Below, piece by piece: positions 53,941-64,000 of a stretch of 64,000 nt of DNA (positions are counted from its first letter, which is position 1; each line of letters starts with the position of its first letter). A program made the translations under genes and the position numbers. This DNA comes from Streptomyces scopuliridis RB72. GTDB taxonomy: Bacteria > Actinomycetota > Actinomycetes > Streptomycetales > Streptomycetaceae. A model generated the notes under the pieces. The model was not told the DNA's origin. It did not search any database and worked only from the letters and a program-made list of their open reading frames with translations. The stretch spans positions 248,001-312,000 of the forward strand of contig NZ_JOEI01000001.1 in assembly GCF_000718095.1 (NCBI RefSeq), given 5' to 3'.

Positions 53941-54204
53941 TCAGACGAACGCCTCGTGCATGTAGCACCAGCGCCAGTCCTCCCCGGGCTCCAGGGGCGC
54001 CACGAGCGGATGGCCGAGGGAGGCGGCGTGGGCGCGGGCATGCCGTAGCGGGGAGGAGTCGCAGCAGCCGACATGGCCGCAGGTCAGGCAGAGCCGCAGC
54101 TGTTCCCAGGGCGCGCCGAGCCGCAGGCACTCCTCGCAGCCGTCGGGGGTACGGGGGGTGACGGGCCGCATCATGGAGACGTGCCAGTCGGCGTCCGTGG
54201 TCAC
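53941..54204 (-). CDS. UBP-type zinc-finger protein
   Basis: About 87 residues from GTG 54204. The cysteine/histidine pattern CEECLRLG, LRLCLTCGHVGCCDSS, HARAHAASLGHPLV is the UBP zinc finger (three zinc sites), followed by a conserved tryptophan pair. In bacteria these stand-alone fingers have no known role; the eukaryotic domain binds ubiquitin C-termini. It is 47 bases downstream of clpB on the same strand and may ride on the stress operon. The start codon is uncertain. Confidence 0.8.
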   Translation of the reverse strand: MTTDADWHVSMMRPVTPRTPDGCEECLRLGAPWEQLRLCLTCGHVGCCDSSPLRHARAHAASLGHPLVAPLEPGEDWRWCYMHEAFV

Positions 54205-54251
54205 GGCCCTCACCCTCCCCGTCACGGCCCTCGCTTTCCCGGCCACGGCCC

Positions 54252-56882
54252 TCACTCTCCCGGTGCGGACTCACGCGGGTCCTGGTACGTGACGACCAGT
54301 TCACCGTTCTGGGCGTCCACCTTGATACGCGAACCGTCCGCCGCCTCCCCGCGCAGCAGCGCCCGGCCGACCAGCGTCTCGACCTCGTGCGAGATATAGC
54401 GACGCAGCGGCCGGGCCCCGTACACCGGGTCGAAGCCCTGGTGGGCGATGAGTTCGCGGGCCGGCTCGGTGAGTTCCACCGTGATCCTGCGCTCCGCGAG
54501 ACGCCGGCGCAGTTCGTCGAACTGGAGGTCCACGATCCGCTCGATCTGGGTCAGGCCGAGCGGCTTGAAGAGCACGATGTCGTCCACGCGGTTGAGGAAC
54601 TCCGGCCGGAAGTGCGCGCGGAGTTCGGCCATCACCTGCGCGCGGGCGTCGGGCTTGATCTCGCCGTCCGCGCTCGCGTCCAGCAGATAGGGGGAGCCGA
54701 TGTTGGAGGTCATGATGACGACGGTGTTGCGGAAGTCGACGGTCCGCCCCTGGGCGTCGGTGATCCGGCCGTCGTCCAGGATCTGGAGCAGGGTGTTGAA
54801 GACATCGGCGTGGGCCTTCTCGATCTCGTCGAACAGGACCACCGAGTACGGCTTGCGGCGGACGGCCTCGGTGAGCTGGCCGCCCTCCTCGTACCCCACG
54901 TATCCGGGCGGGGCACCGACGAGCCGGCTGACGGTGTGCCGCTCCTGGTACTCGCTCATGTCGAGGCGGACCATGCTCTCCTCGGAGTCGAAGAGCGCCG
55001 CCGCGAGGGTCTTCGCCAGCTCCGTCTTTCCCACGCCGGTCGGGCCGAGGAAGATGAACGACCCGATGGGGCGGCGTGGGTCACGGATCCCGGACCGGGC
55101 CCGGATGATCGCGTCGGCCACCAGCCGTACGGCCTCGTCCTGCCCGATCACCCGCTCCTGAAGGATCTCGTCCAGGCGCAGCAGCTTCTCGCGCTCGGCC
55201 TCCTGGAGACGGCTCACCGGAATGCCGGTCCACGCGGCGACGATCTCGGCGATCTCGTCCTCGGTGACCACCTCGCGCAGCAGCCGGGTCTCGCCCTGTT
55301 TGGCGCGCAGCTGCTCCTCCTCGGCGGCGAGGCGGCGTTCCAGATCGGTGAGCGTCCCGTAGCGCAGTTCCGCGGCGCGGTTCAGGTCGTAGGCCCGTTC
55401 GGCCTCGTCGGCCTCCTGACGGACCCGTTCCAGTTCCTGGCGCAGCTCCTGGACCTTACGGATGGCCTGGCGCTCGGACTCCCACTGGGCGTGCCGGGCG
55501 TCGGCCTCGGCCCGTACATCGGCCAGCTCCCTGCGCAGCTCCTCCAGCCTGGTCACGCTGGCCGGGTCGGTCTCCTTGGCGAGCGCCGCCTCCTCGATCT
55601 CCAGCCGGGTCACCCGGCGCGTCAGCTCGTCCAGTTCGGCGGGCATCGAGTCGATCTCGGTACGCATCCGGGCGCAGGCCTCGTCGACCAGATCGATCGC
55701 CTTGTCGGGCAGGAACCGGTCCGAGATATAGCGGTGGCTGAGCGTCGCCGCGGCGACCAGCGCCGTGTCCTGGATCCGCACACCGTGGAAGACCTCCAGG
55801 CGCTCGCGCAGTCCGCGCAGGATGGAGACGGTGTCCTCGACGCTCGGCTCGTCCACCAGGACCTGCTGGAAGCGGCGCTCCAGCGCGGCGTCGGACTCGA
55901 TGCGCTTGCGGTACTCGTCCAGGGTGGTGGCGCCGATCATATGCAGCTCGCCGCGGGCGAGCATCGGCTTGAGCATGTTCCCGGCGTCCACGGCCCCTTC
56001 GGCGCCGCCGGCGCCGACCACCGTGTGCAGTTCGTCGAGGAAGAGCAGGATCCGTCCGCCGGCCGCCTTGACCTCGCCGAGCACCGCCTTGAGCCGTTCC
56101 TCGAACTCACCGCGGTACTTGGCCCCGGCCACCAGCGCGGCGATGTCGAGCGCGAAGACGGTACGGTCCCGCAGGCCCTCGGGCACATCGCCGCGGACGA
56201 TCCGCTGGGCGAGCCCCTCCACGATCGCGGTCTTGCCGACCCCCGGGTCGCCGATCAGCACCGGGTTGTTCTTGGTCTTGCGGCTGAGGATCTGGGTGAC
56301 CCGCCGAATCTCGGCGTCCCGGCCGATCACCGGGTCCAGCGTGCCGCTACGGGCCTCGGCGACCAGGTCGCGGCCGTACTTCTCCAGGGCCTCGTAGGCG
56401 GCCTCCGGGGTCGCGGAGGTGACCCGCTGGTTGCCGCGGATGCGGGTGAGCGCGGAGAGGAACGCCTCCTTGGTGAGCCCGTGGTCCTTGAGCAGCCGCC
56501 CCGCGGCGGTGGCGGAGCCCTCGTCTGCCAGCGCCATCATCAGATGCTCGACGGAGACGTACTCGTCCTTGAGCCGCCTGGCCTCCTGCTCGGCGCTCTC
56601 CAGCAGCCGCGACAGCCGCTGGGTGACGAACACCTGGCCGGGCGCGGCTCCGGGGCCGGTCGACCTGGGCCTGCGCGACAGCTCGCCCTCCACGGCCGTC
56701 CGCAGCGCGGCCGGATCGACGCCGGCCTGGTCGAGCAGCCGGGGGACGAGCCCGTCCCGCTGGCCGAGCAGCGCGAGCAGCAGATGCTCCCCGTCGACTT
56801 CGGTGTGCCCGAGGCGCACGGCCGCGCTCTGGGCGTCCTGCAGGGCTTCCTGGGACTTCTGGGTGAGGCGGTTCATGTCCAT
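54252..56882 (-). CDS. clpB: ClpB disaggregase
   Basis: 876 residues. N-terminal Clp repeats ([31 protein letters not shown] region), first AAA+ with [19 protein letters not shown], a coiled-coil middle domain (about 405-525, [19 protein letters not shown] type), second AAA+ with [19 protein letters not shown] and a ClpB C-terminal domain. No ClpP-binding loop is expected. It extracts proteins from aggregates with DnaK, whose gene is in the same operon. The start overlaps cbpM by 10 bases. Confidence 0.95.
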   Translation of the reverse strand: MDMNRLTQKSQEALQDAQSAAVRLGHTEVDGEHLLLALLGQRDGLVPRLLDQAGVDPAALRTAVEGELSRRPRSTGPGAAPGQVFVTQRLSRLLESAEQEARRLKDEYVSVEHLMMALADEGSATAAGRLLKDHGLTKEAFLSALTRIRGNQRVTSATPEAAYEALEKYGRDLVAEARSGTLDPVIGRDAEIRRVTQILSRKTKNNPVLIGDPGVGKTAIVEGLAQRIVRGDVPEGLRDRTVFALDIAALVAGAKYRGEFEERLKAVLGEVKAAGGRILLFLDELHTVVGAGGAEGAVDAGNMLKPMLARGELHMIGATTLDEYRKRIESDAALERRFQQVLVDEPSVEDTVSILRGLRERLEVFHGVRIQDTALVAAATLSHRYISDRFLPDKAIDLVDEACARMRTEIDSMPAELDELTRRVTRLEIEEAALAKETDPASVTRLEELRRELADVRAEADARHAQWESERQAIRKVQELRQELERVRQEADEAERAYDLNRAAELRYGTLTDLERRLAAEEEQLRAKQGETRLLREVVTEDEIAEIVAAWTGIPVSRLQEAEREKLLRLDEILQERVIGQDEAVRLVADAIIRARSGIRDPRRPIGSFIFLGPTGVGKTELAKTLAAALFDSEESMVRLDMSEYQERHTVSRLVGAPPGYVGYEEGGQLTEAVRRKPYSVVLFDEIEKAHADVFNTLLQILDDGRITDAQGRTVDFRNTVVIMTSNIGSPYLLDASADGEIKPDARAQVMAELRAHFRPEFLNRVDDIVLFKPLGLTQIERIVDLQFDELRRRLAERRITVELTEPARELIAHQGFDPVYGARPLRRYISHEVETLVGRALLRGEAADGSRIKVDAQNGELVVTYQDPRESAPGE

Positions 56883-57229
56883 GGCAGGTCGTCACTCCTC
56901 GCGCCGGTACGGCGCAGCGCCGCCTCCAGCAGACTGATCCGGTCCAGCAGGTCCAGTACCAGCCCGATGGAGGCGTAGTTGAGGGGGAGTCCGGCCCGCA
57001 GCCGCTGGATACGGGCCAGCGTGCGCGGGGCGGACGGGTCGAACCAGAGCCGGCCCGCGGGGTCACGGGTGGCGTCCACCAGCCCCAGCGTCACCAGGCG
57101 CCGGACCATCTCCGGGTGCAGACCGGAGACGCGGGCCACGCTCTCCAGGCTGAGCCTGCGGACGGGCACCAGCTCGTAGACCCGGACGGTCGCCTTGTCC
57201 GGCCGTCGCTGCCGTTGATCGGGCGTCAT
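56873..57229 (-). CDS. cbpM: CbpM-like DnaJ modulator
   Basis: 118 residues. A MerR-like helical start ([40 protein letters not shown]) and a helical C-terminus ([20 protein letters not shown]). This is the CbpM family that inhibits the CbpA type of DnaJ. Its ATG overlaps the dnaJ stop (ATGA) and its end overlaps clpB. It takes the place that hspR holds in the main streptomycete dnaK operon; DNA binding as in HspR is possible but the wing looks reduced. Confidence 0.85.
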   Translation of the reverse strand: MTPDQRQRRPDKATVRVYELVPVRRLSLESVARVSGLHPEMVRRLVTLGLVDATRDPAGRLWFDPSAPRTLARIQRLRAGLPLNYASIGLVLDLLDRISLLEAALRRTGARSDDLPWT

Positions 57230-58161
57230 CCCGGCCTCCTCGGGTCGAAGTCGGACGCGGCCGACAGCTCCTCGAACAGCTCGCGTTCGCGGTCGGTGGG
57301 GTGCGGCGGGACCATCACCCGGACCTCGGCATACAGATCGCCGTCGGTGCCACGCGGATGGGGCATGCCCTCGCCGCGCAGCCGCAGCCGGCGCCCGCTG
57401 GAGGAACCGGGCGGGACGGTGACCTTGGCGGTGCCGCCCGGGGTGGGCAGCGGCACGGTCGCGCCGAGCGCCGCCTCCCAGGGCGTCACGGGCAGCCGGA
57501 CATGGATGTCGCGGCCGTCCAGCCGGTAGCGCTCGTGGGGCTTGATCCGTACCCGCAGATACAGGTCACCGGCGGGCGCGTCACGGCTGCCCCGGCCGCC
57601 CTCGCCGGCCAGCCGGATCCGCTGCCCGTCCCGCACCCCCCGGGGAATGGTGACCTGGTAATCGCGCCGGCCCTCCGGCCCGGCGAGGCTGACCCCGCGC
57701 CGCCCGCCCCGGTACGCCTCCTCCACGGACAGCTCCACCTCGGCCTCCTGGTCGGCGCCCGGTACGGTCCTGCGGGGCCCGCCGCGCCCGCCGAACAGGC
57801 CGCCGAAGAGATCCTCGAAGTCCACGTCCTGGTAGGCGCCGCCCGGCCCCTGGGCGAAGCGCACGCCGCCGCCGCTGGAGGCCCAGCCCCCGCCGCCGCG
57901 GCCGGCCCCCGCGGCCACCCGCTCGTCGTAGTCCTCGGGGATCTGCCGGAAGTCCGGGCCGAACCGGTCGTAGCGCGCCCGGGTGTCCGGGTCGGCCAGG
58001 ACGTTGTACGCCTCGTTGACGTCCTTGAAGCGTTCCTCCGCCTTCGGGTCCTTGTTGACGTCAGGGTGGTGGCGACGGGCCAGCTTCCGGTAGGCCTGCT
58101 GGATCTCCTCCTGGGTCGCCGAACGGGCGACGCCGAGCACCTCGTAGTAGTCCTGTGCCAT
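57226..58161 (-). CDS. cbpA: DnaJ/CbpA-type co-chaperone without zinc finger
   Basis: 311 residues. J domain residues 1-70 with the HPD triad in [19 protein letters not shown]; a G/F-rich linker ([12 protein letters not shown]); two C-terminal substrate-binding barrels ([49 protein letters not shown]). The four CxxCxGxG motifs of DnaJ are absent, hence CbpA class. It stimulates the DnaK encoded upstream and is probably held in check by CbpM. Confidence 0.92.
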   Translation of the reverse strand: MAQDYYEVLGVARSATQEEIQQAYRKLARRHHPDVNKDPKAEERFKDVNEAYNVLADPDTRARYDRFGPDFRQIPEDYDERVAAGAGRGGGGWASSGGGVRFAQGPGGAYQDVDFEDLFGGLFGGRGGPRRTVPGADQEAEVELSVEEAYRGGRRGVSLAGPEGRRDYQVTIPRGVRDGQRIRLAGEGGRGSRDAPAGDLYLRVRIKPHERYRLDGRDIHVRLPVTPWEAALGATVPLPTPGGTAKVTVPPGSSSGRRLRLRGEGMPHPRGTDGDLYAEVRVMVPPHPTDRERELFEELSAASDFDPRRPG

Positions 58162-58167
58162 GCGCCG

Positions 58168-58713
58168 TCACTCCCGTCGCCGACTGACCGCCACGGCCAT
58201 CGGGCGCAGCTGGCGGCCGTCGTCTCCGTATCCGGGACGCAGGACCTCCACGACGGTCCCCGGCTCGGTGTCCGGATCGTCGACGACCCGGACCACCTCG
58301 TGCCTGTTCGGGTCGAACGGCACACCGCTCTCCTCCTGGCGCGGGTAGCCGAGCCGGGCCAGGACATCCACGGCCTGGTCCCGTACGGCCTCGACGCCCT
58401 GAACGATCGAGGTGGGATCCGCGCGGGCGTGGGTCAGGGCCAGTTCGAGATGGTCGAGTACGGGAAGCCATTCGGCGGCGGTACGGGCGCGCTCGGCCTC
58501 CCGTACCCCCTCCAGCTCCCGGGCATGGCGCTTGCGCAGATTGTCGAGATCGGCGAGCGCGCGCCGCCAGGCGTCCTGCGCCTCGGCCAAGTCCTTCTGG
58601 ATGTCGTCCGGTTGACCGGCCCGATCGCCGGTCCTGGCCTCCTCCCGCGGAGGCGCGGTGTCCGCTTCGTCCGGCGGCGGTACGGGTTCCGGCTCTTCCG
58701 GCTCGGTGGCCAT
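58168..58713 (-). CDS. grpE: GrpE nucleotide-exchange factor
   Basis: 181 residues. Acidic, proline-rich N-terminus, a long coiled coil (about 45-90, WRRALADLDNLRKRHARELE) and the C-terminal beta wing (FDPNRHEVVRVVDDPDTEPG, VVEVLRPGYGDDGRQLRPM). It releases ADP from DnaK. It sits between dnaK and cbpA, nine and six bases from its neighbours, so one transcript is very likely. Confidence 0.93.
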   Translation of the reverse strand: MATEPEEPEPVPPPDEADTAPPREEARTGDRAGQPDDIQKDLAEAQDAWRRALADLDNLRKRHARELEGVREAERARTAAEWLPVLDHLELALTHARADPTSIVQGVEAVRDQAVDVLARLGYPRQEESGVPFDPNRHEVVRVVDDPDTEPGTVVEVLRPGYGDDGRQLRPMAVAVSRRRE

Positions 58714-58722
58714 GGCGTGACC

Positions 58723-60612
<1,890 letters not shown>

Positions 60613-60645
60613 GAGGTGCTCCCTTACGTCCACTGCCTTCGTTCG

Positions 60646-60660
60646 CTGCCCTCGGGGCAG
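60646..60660. promoter_or_regulatory. small hairpin in the dnaK leader
   Basis: CTGCCC-TCG-GGGCAG, a perfect 6-bp stem about 34 bases upstream of the dnaK ATG. It may affect translation initiation or be incidental. Confidence 0.3.
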
Positions 60661-60798
60661 GGTCCCGTCCCTTCCAGCCTGACGAGGTAGCCGTGCCGAT
60701 TCCTGCTCCTGAGAGGTCGAAATCCAGGCGGTGACTGCACCTGCCGGTACAGGCGTGCCACCGGGCGGACCGGATGCGCGGCCCCGGTCGCTCGGTAA

Positions 60799-60818
60799 AG
60801 TTGTCCTTGGGGACGACT
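60799..60818. promoter_or_regulatory. inverted repeat between pucR-type and dnaK genes
   Basis: AGTTGTCC-TTGG-GGACGACT, 8-base arms with one mismatch, 28 bases before the PucR-type start. Candidate autoregulatory operator; it could also affect the divergent dnaK promoter. Confidence 0.4.
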
Positions 60819-60846
60819 CTCTTCGGGAAGGTGCCGGACCAGGGAG

Positions 60847-62568
60847 ATGAGCACGGCCGCCGGAAGCACCGGAGCACCGGAACCCCCGGGCAGCCGGTCC
60901 TCCCGCCTCCACCGTCTGACGGCGCTGTCGGGCGCCCTGTCCGACGGCCGTGACGAGCGCGAGGTGCTGCGGCTGGCCGCCTCCTGTGTCGCGCGGCTCG
61001 GACCGTGGCGTACCGAGGCCGGATATCTGCCCGCCGACGGACGGCTGGTCCGCTGCCCGCTGGACTCCCCCGCCTCCGCCGCCATGAGCCGGGCGCTCGA
61101 CAGCCAGGTCGACGGACTCGGCGGCCAGGACGGCGCCGTCCGGGTCCCCGGCCGGGAGTGGTCATGGGCGTTCGCCCTCCAGGGGCCCGGCGGACGAGCC
61201 GGAAGCACCGCGACCGGATATCTGGTCGTGAGCGCCGGGCGGCGACCGGGCGACGACGACATCGCGCTGCTCGGGCTGCTGGCACGGCAGACAGGCGCGG
61301 CCGTGACGGGCACCGCGGCCCGTCGCCGGGAGCGGGAGTACGCCGCCGAGCTGAGCCGGGCCCGGCAGGACGGGATCGCCGCCCGCGCGCGGCTCGCCGC
61401 CGTGGAGTCCGAATTGACCTACCGGCGGTCGGTGCACGACGCGCTGAGCGGTGCCACGGCCACGGGGGACACCGAGGCGGGGATCGCGTGGACGGTCCAC
61501 CGGCTGACCGGCTTCTCCGCCGTCGTGGAGGACCAGTTCGGCAATCTGCGGGCCTGGGCCGGCCCCGGCTGCCCCGACCCGTATCCGAAGCCCGACCCGG
61601 GACGCCAGGAGCAGCTGATCCTCGACGCGATCCGGGACCCGCGCCCAGTGTATGTCGGCCACCGGCTCACGGCCGTCGCCCGTCATCGCGGCGAGATCCT
61701 CGGCACCGTCTCCCTGGTCGATCCCGAGGGGGCCGCGGGGGAGCGGGAGGAGTTCGCGCTCGACCACGCCTGCGACGCGCTGGCCCTGGAGATGGCGCAT
61801 CTGCGCAGCCTGGCCGAGATGGAGCTGCGGCTGCGCCGCGAGCTGGTCGACGATCTGATCACCGGTACGGACGACGAGAGCGCCTTCGCGCGCGCCGCGG
61901 CCGTCGGCCACGATCTGCACGGCGCACAGCATCTGGTCGCGGTGGGGTGGATGGGGCTGACCGCCGACGACGGGTTCGTCCAGGCGGTGGCCGGTGCGGC
62001 GGCCGGCCTGGGGCTCCGGTCGCTGGTGGCCAGGCGCTCGGGCCGGGCGGTCCTGGTGGTCCAGGGCCGCCCCAAGGGCGAGGAGCTGTATCTGGCGGTC
62101 TCCCAGGAACTGGGCTCGCGTGCGGGAGCGATCGGGATCGGCAGCCGCTGCGACTCCCCGGCCGAGATCCCGCGCTCGTACCAGGAGGCGCTGCGCGCCC
62201 TGGAGGTACGGCAGCGCTCGCGCGTACCTCATGGCGCGACCTCGTTCGACGATCTGGGCCTGTACCGGATCATCGGTACGGGCGACGACTACCGGGAGAT
62301 CGAGGGGTACGTCCGCGAGTGGCTCGGCCCGCTCCTCGACTACGACGCGGCCCACCGCGGCGAGCTGGTCCGTACCCTCTCGCAGTACTTCGAGGCGGGC
62401 GGAAACTACGACGGCGCGGCCTCCGCCCTCGGCATTCACCGCAGCACGCTGCGCTACCGGCTCCAGCGCCTGCGCGAGATCGGGGGGCACGACCTGGGCG
62501 ATGTCGAGACCCGCCTCAATCTGCATGTGGCGACCCGGGTCTGGAAGGTCCTGGGCGGCGAGGCCTGA
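60847..62568 (+). CDS. PucR/CdaR-family regulator with GAF-like sensor
   Basis: 573 residues. N-terminal GAF-like region (about 20-165), a helical linker with a second GAF-like part (about 195-310), a GGDEF-like CdaR domain (about 325-455) and a C-terminal PucR HTH ([20 protein letters not shown] then [19 protein letters not shown]). Such proteins sense metabolites and regulate adjacent genes. A GGGAG site precedes the ATG. Divergent from the stress operon, so it may regulate dnaK or only itself; the target is unknown. Confidence 0.88.
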   Translation: MSTAAGSTGAPEPPGSRSSRLHRLTALSGALSDGRDEREVLRLAASCVARLGPWRTEAGYLPADGRLVRCPLDSPASAAMSRALDSQVDGLGGQDGAVRVPGREWSWAFALQGPGGRAGSTATGYLVVSAGRRPGDDDIALLGLLARQTGAAVTGTAARRREREYAAELSRARQDGIAARARLAAVESELTYRRSVHDALSGATATGDTEAGIAWTVHRLTGFSAVVEDQFGNLRAWAGPGCPDPYPKPDPGRQEQLILDAIRDPRPVYVGHRLTAVARHRGEILGTVSLVDPEGAAGEREEFALDHACDALALEMAHLRSLAEMELRLRRELVDDLITGTDDESAFARAAAVGHDLHGAQHLVAVGWMGLTADDGFVQAVAGAAAGLGLRSLVARRSGRAVLVVQGRPKGEELYLAVSQELGSRAGAIGIGSRCDSPAEIPRSYQEALRALEVRQRSRVPHGATSFDDLGLYRIIGTGDDYREIEGYVREWLGPLLDYDAAHRGELVRTLSQYFEAGGNYDGAASALGIHRSTLRYRLQRLREIGGHDLGDVETRLNLHVATRVWKVLGGEA

Positions 62569-62621
62569 CCCGCCTGACTCCTGCCCCTGACCCGCCCTCC
62601 GCTCCGCGGCGAGTTCCCATC

Positions 62622-62649
62622 GGGCCCGCGCGGCTCGTGCCGCGGGGGC
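62622..62649. terminator. GC-rich hairpin between convergent genes
   Basis: GGCCCGCGCGGC-TCGT-GCCGCGGGGGCC forms an imperfect stem (GCGGC/GCCGC core plus GGCC/GGCC ends) between the PucR stop (62568) and the bL37 stop (62685). Confidence 0.45.
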
Positions 62650-62684
62650 CACTGGGGGGTAGTCCGTACGGAGGAGTCTTCCGC

Positions 62685-62762
62685 TCAGGACTGGGGGCGT
62701 CGGCCGTGGTTGGCGCCGTTCTTCCGACGCGCCTTCTTCTTGCGGCGCCGCTTCGATGACAT
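62685..62762 (-). CDS. 50S ribosomal protein bL37
   Basis: A 25-codon gene: MSSKRRRKKKARRKNGANHG then RRPQS. The pattern, basic with ANHG(K/R)RP near the end, matches the actinobacterial ribosomal protein bL37 known from mycobacterial ribosome structures. AGGAG six bases before the ATG gives strong support. It binds 23S rRNA as a tiny peripheral subunit. It is missed by usual length cut-offs. Confidence 0.8.
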   Translation of the reverse strand: MSSKRRRKKKARRKNGANHGRRPQS

Positions 62763-62966
62763 GACGTCTCCTCTCGTGAGTGGTGATCGTGGCCGGATAT
62801 GCACCGTTCTACCGTGTTTTCATCCGGCGGCCACGGAGCGCTTACCCCACGCTCGCGATCCTCATGCGCCGCGCCGTTTGTACGGCATCCTCTGCTGGAC
62901 GGTAGAACGTGCCCGGGACGGAGGCCTTCCTCTCCCGTGCCCGTGACGGTAAAGGACCAAGAGCTG

Positions 62967-63368
62967 ATGACTGACGACAACGCGGACCTGCTGGCGTTCG
63001 TGCGGGCGCGCCTCGACGAGGAGGCCGGACGCGCGCAGGAGGCCGGCGGGGAGCGCTGGCGGTGTCCGCCCGAGATGCCGGGCGAGATCCACGACCGTAC
63101 CGGCGGGATCGCGTTCACGGTGCGCACGCGCGGCTACGACGAGCACATCGCCCACCAGAACCCGGAGTACACCCTCCGGCGCATCGAGACGAGCCGGGTC
63201 CTCCTCGACGAGTACGCGGAGGTGTCCCACCTGGACACCGACCGTCCCGCGGGCGACTTCCCGTCCGGCCGCGCCGTCGGGCTGGGGTTCGTCGTCCGGC
63301 AGATGGCGGCGGAGCACGCGGCCCACCCCGGCTACCGGGCGAAGTGGCTGCCCCGATTCGTCCGGTAG
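62967..63368 (+). CDS. DUF6221 family protein
   Basis: 133 residues. [20 protein letters not shown] at the N-terminus and [16 protein letters not shown] are typical of the DUF6221 family of small streptomycete proteins. The family is of unknown function, with similarity among phage and chromosomal genes. Soluble, acidic and helical. ATG with AAAGGACC upstream. Here it lies between bL37 and dihydrolipoyl dehydrogenase. Confidence 0.75.
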   Translation: MTDDNADLLAFVRARLDEEAGRAQEAGGERWRCPPEMPGEIHDRTGGIAFTVRTRGYDEHIAHQNPEYTLRRIETSRVLLDEYAEVSHLDTDRPAGDFPSGRAVGLGFVVRQMAAEHAAHPGYRAKWLPRFVR

Positions 63369-63431
63369 CCCGTGTCGTGTGAGGGGCAGCACGCTTGCCC
63401 CGAGATGTACTCGGGTGAGGCCTTCGGTGCC

Positions 63432-63437
63432 TATGGT
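63432..63437 (+). promoter_or_regulatory. leaderless-type -10 for the dihydrolipoyl dehydrogenase gene
   Basis: TATGGT (TANNNT class) ends seven bases before the ATG at 63445 and no ribosome site is present. Confidence 0.4.
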
Positions 63438-63444
63438 GTGGATC

Positions 63445-64000
63445 ATGAGTACACACTTTGATGTCGTGGTCCTCGGCGCGGGACCGGGCGGATACACCGC
63501 AGCGGTCCGCGCGACGCAACTCGGCCTGCGGACGGCAGTCGTCGAGGCGAAGTACTGGGGCGGTGTCTGTCTGAACGTGGGGTGCATCCCCTCGAAGGCG
63601 CTGTTGCGCAACGCCGAACTCGCGCACATCTTCACCCAGGAGGCGAAGACCTTCGGAATCCGGGTGGAGGGCCGGGTCAGCTTCGACTACACGGAGGCGT
63701 TCAAGCGCAGTCGTAAGGTCGCCGACGGCCGGGTGGCCGGTGTGCACTATCTGATGAAGAAGAACGACATCGCCGAGTACGACGGCCGCGGCATGTTCCT
63801 CGACGACCGCACCCTCCAGGTGGCGCTGTCGGAGGGCGGCACGGAGAACCTGACGTTCGACCACTGCGTCGTCGCGACGGGAACCACGACCCGGCTGCTG
63901 CCGGGGACCTCCCTGAGCGAGCGGGTCGTCACCTACGAGGAGCAGATCCTCTCCGACACGCTGCCGGAGAGCATCGTCATCGCCGGGGCGGGCGCGGTCG
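63445..64000 (+). CDS. lpdA: dihydrolipoyl dehydrogenase, N-terminal part
   Basis: 185 codons are visible; the gene runs off the right edge. FAD motif [17 protein letters not shown] at residues 7-23, redox disulfide Cys42/Cys47 in [20 protein letters not shown], and the second nucleotide loop begins at [11 protein letters not shown]3 subunit of pyruvate and 2-oxoglutarate dehydrogenase complexes, reoxidising lipoamide with NAD. Start without Shine-Dalgarno and with a -10-like TATGGT, consistent with a leaderless mRNA. Confidence 0.92.
   Translation, partial: MSTHFDVVVLGAGPGGYTAAVRATQLGLRTAVVEAKYWGGVCLNVGCIPSKALLRNAELAHIFTQEAKTFGIRVEGRVSFDYTEAFKRSRKVADGRVAGVHYLMKKNDIAEYDGRGMFLDDRTLQVALSEGGTENLTFDHCVVATGTTTRLLPGTSLSERVVTYEEQILSDTLPESIVIAGAGAV

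Noticed and set aside
54387..56978. 863-residue open frame on the plus strand
   Set aside because: Antisense to clpB; composition is typical of a mirrored frame and no start signal is present.
60613..60846. HAIR or CIRCE heat-shock operator upstream of dnaK
   Set aside because: I looked on both strands for CTTGAGT/ACTCAAG and for TTAGCACTC and found neither.

Overview
The window looks like a chromosomal segment of a Streptomyces or close relative. It has very high GC with strong third-position GC bias, frequent GTG and TTG starts, many short stop-start overlaps (ATGA, GTGA, TTGA), Tat-type lipoproteins, and typical streptomycete families (SpoIIE-type phosphatase with PAS/GAF/HATPase, PucR, DUF5997, DUF6221, MmpS-like proteins, 25-residue bL37). 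I see no rRNA, tRNA, CRISPR array, insertion sequence or antibiotic megasynthase. All assignments come from reading the sequence and from recall of families; no database search was run.

Layout. 1-0.9 kb: N-terminus of a secreted Rhs/DNRLRE-type protein running off the left edge. 1.1-8.7 kb: an MmpS-like membrane protein, then an XRE regulator divergent from a DHA2 drug exporter, two aldo/keto reductases, a Tat-lipoprotein flavodoxin and a zinc alcohol dehydrogenase. 8.9-16 kb: a UvrA-like ABC ATPase and a stretch rich in gene debris (pieces of VOC, alcohol dehydrogenase, SDR, DUF2255 and XRE genes) among small intact genes (VOC, SDR, cupin, CMD), ending in a second MmpS paralogue. 16.2-22.5 kb: HAD phosphatase and transketolase divergent from gntR and an ascorbate-type PTS (EIIA, EIIB, EIIC); the same 11-bp palindrome lies in front of both arms. 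22.5-28 kb: a broken MFS gene, a small-subunit/GMC oxidoreductase/acetoacetate-decarboxylase-like operon, and a LysR-type sensor domain lacking its HTH, divergent from DUF5997.

28-36.5 kb: a leftward catabolic locus with a secreted GH114 endo-polygalactosaminidase, an ABC sugar importer (SBP and two permeases), a PfkB kinase, a GH4 alpha-glycosidase and a Gfo/Idh/MocA protein. It reads as a scavenging system for an alpha-linked galactose/galactosamine polymer and is the most interesting system here. 36.5-47.7 kb: TetR and SnoaL remnants, an HxlR/VOC divergent pair, an 828-aa SpoIIE phosphatase, a PstS-like secreted protein, and a CitA/DcuS-type two-component system divergent from a nitrate/taurine-type ABC importer.

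47.9-53.9 kb: a sugar-acid cluster (ACS-family MFS, FAH-family enzyme, IclR regulator, RraA-like protein, SnoaL-like protein, talarate/galactarate dehydratase). Two promoters in it have identical geometry relative to a TCCCA-N5-TGGGA palindrome, the probable IclR operator. 53.9-62.8 kb: a stress operon dnaK-grpE-dnaJ(cbpA)-cbpM-clpB plus a UBP zinc-finger protein, divergent from a PucR-type regulator, followed by the tiny bL37 gene. 62.9-64 kb: DUF6221 and the start of dihydrolipoyl dehydrogenase.
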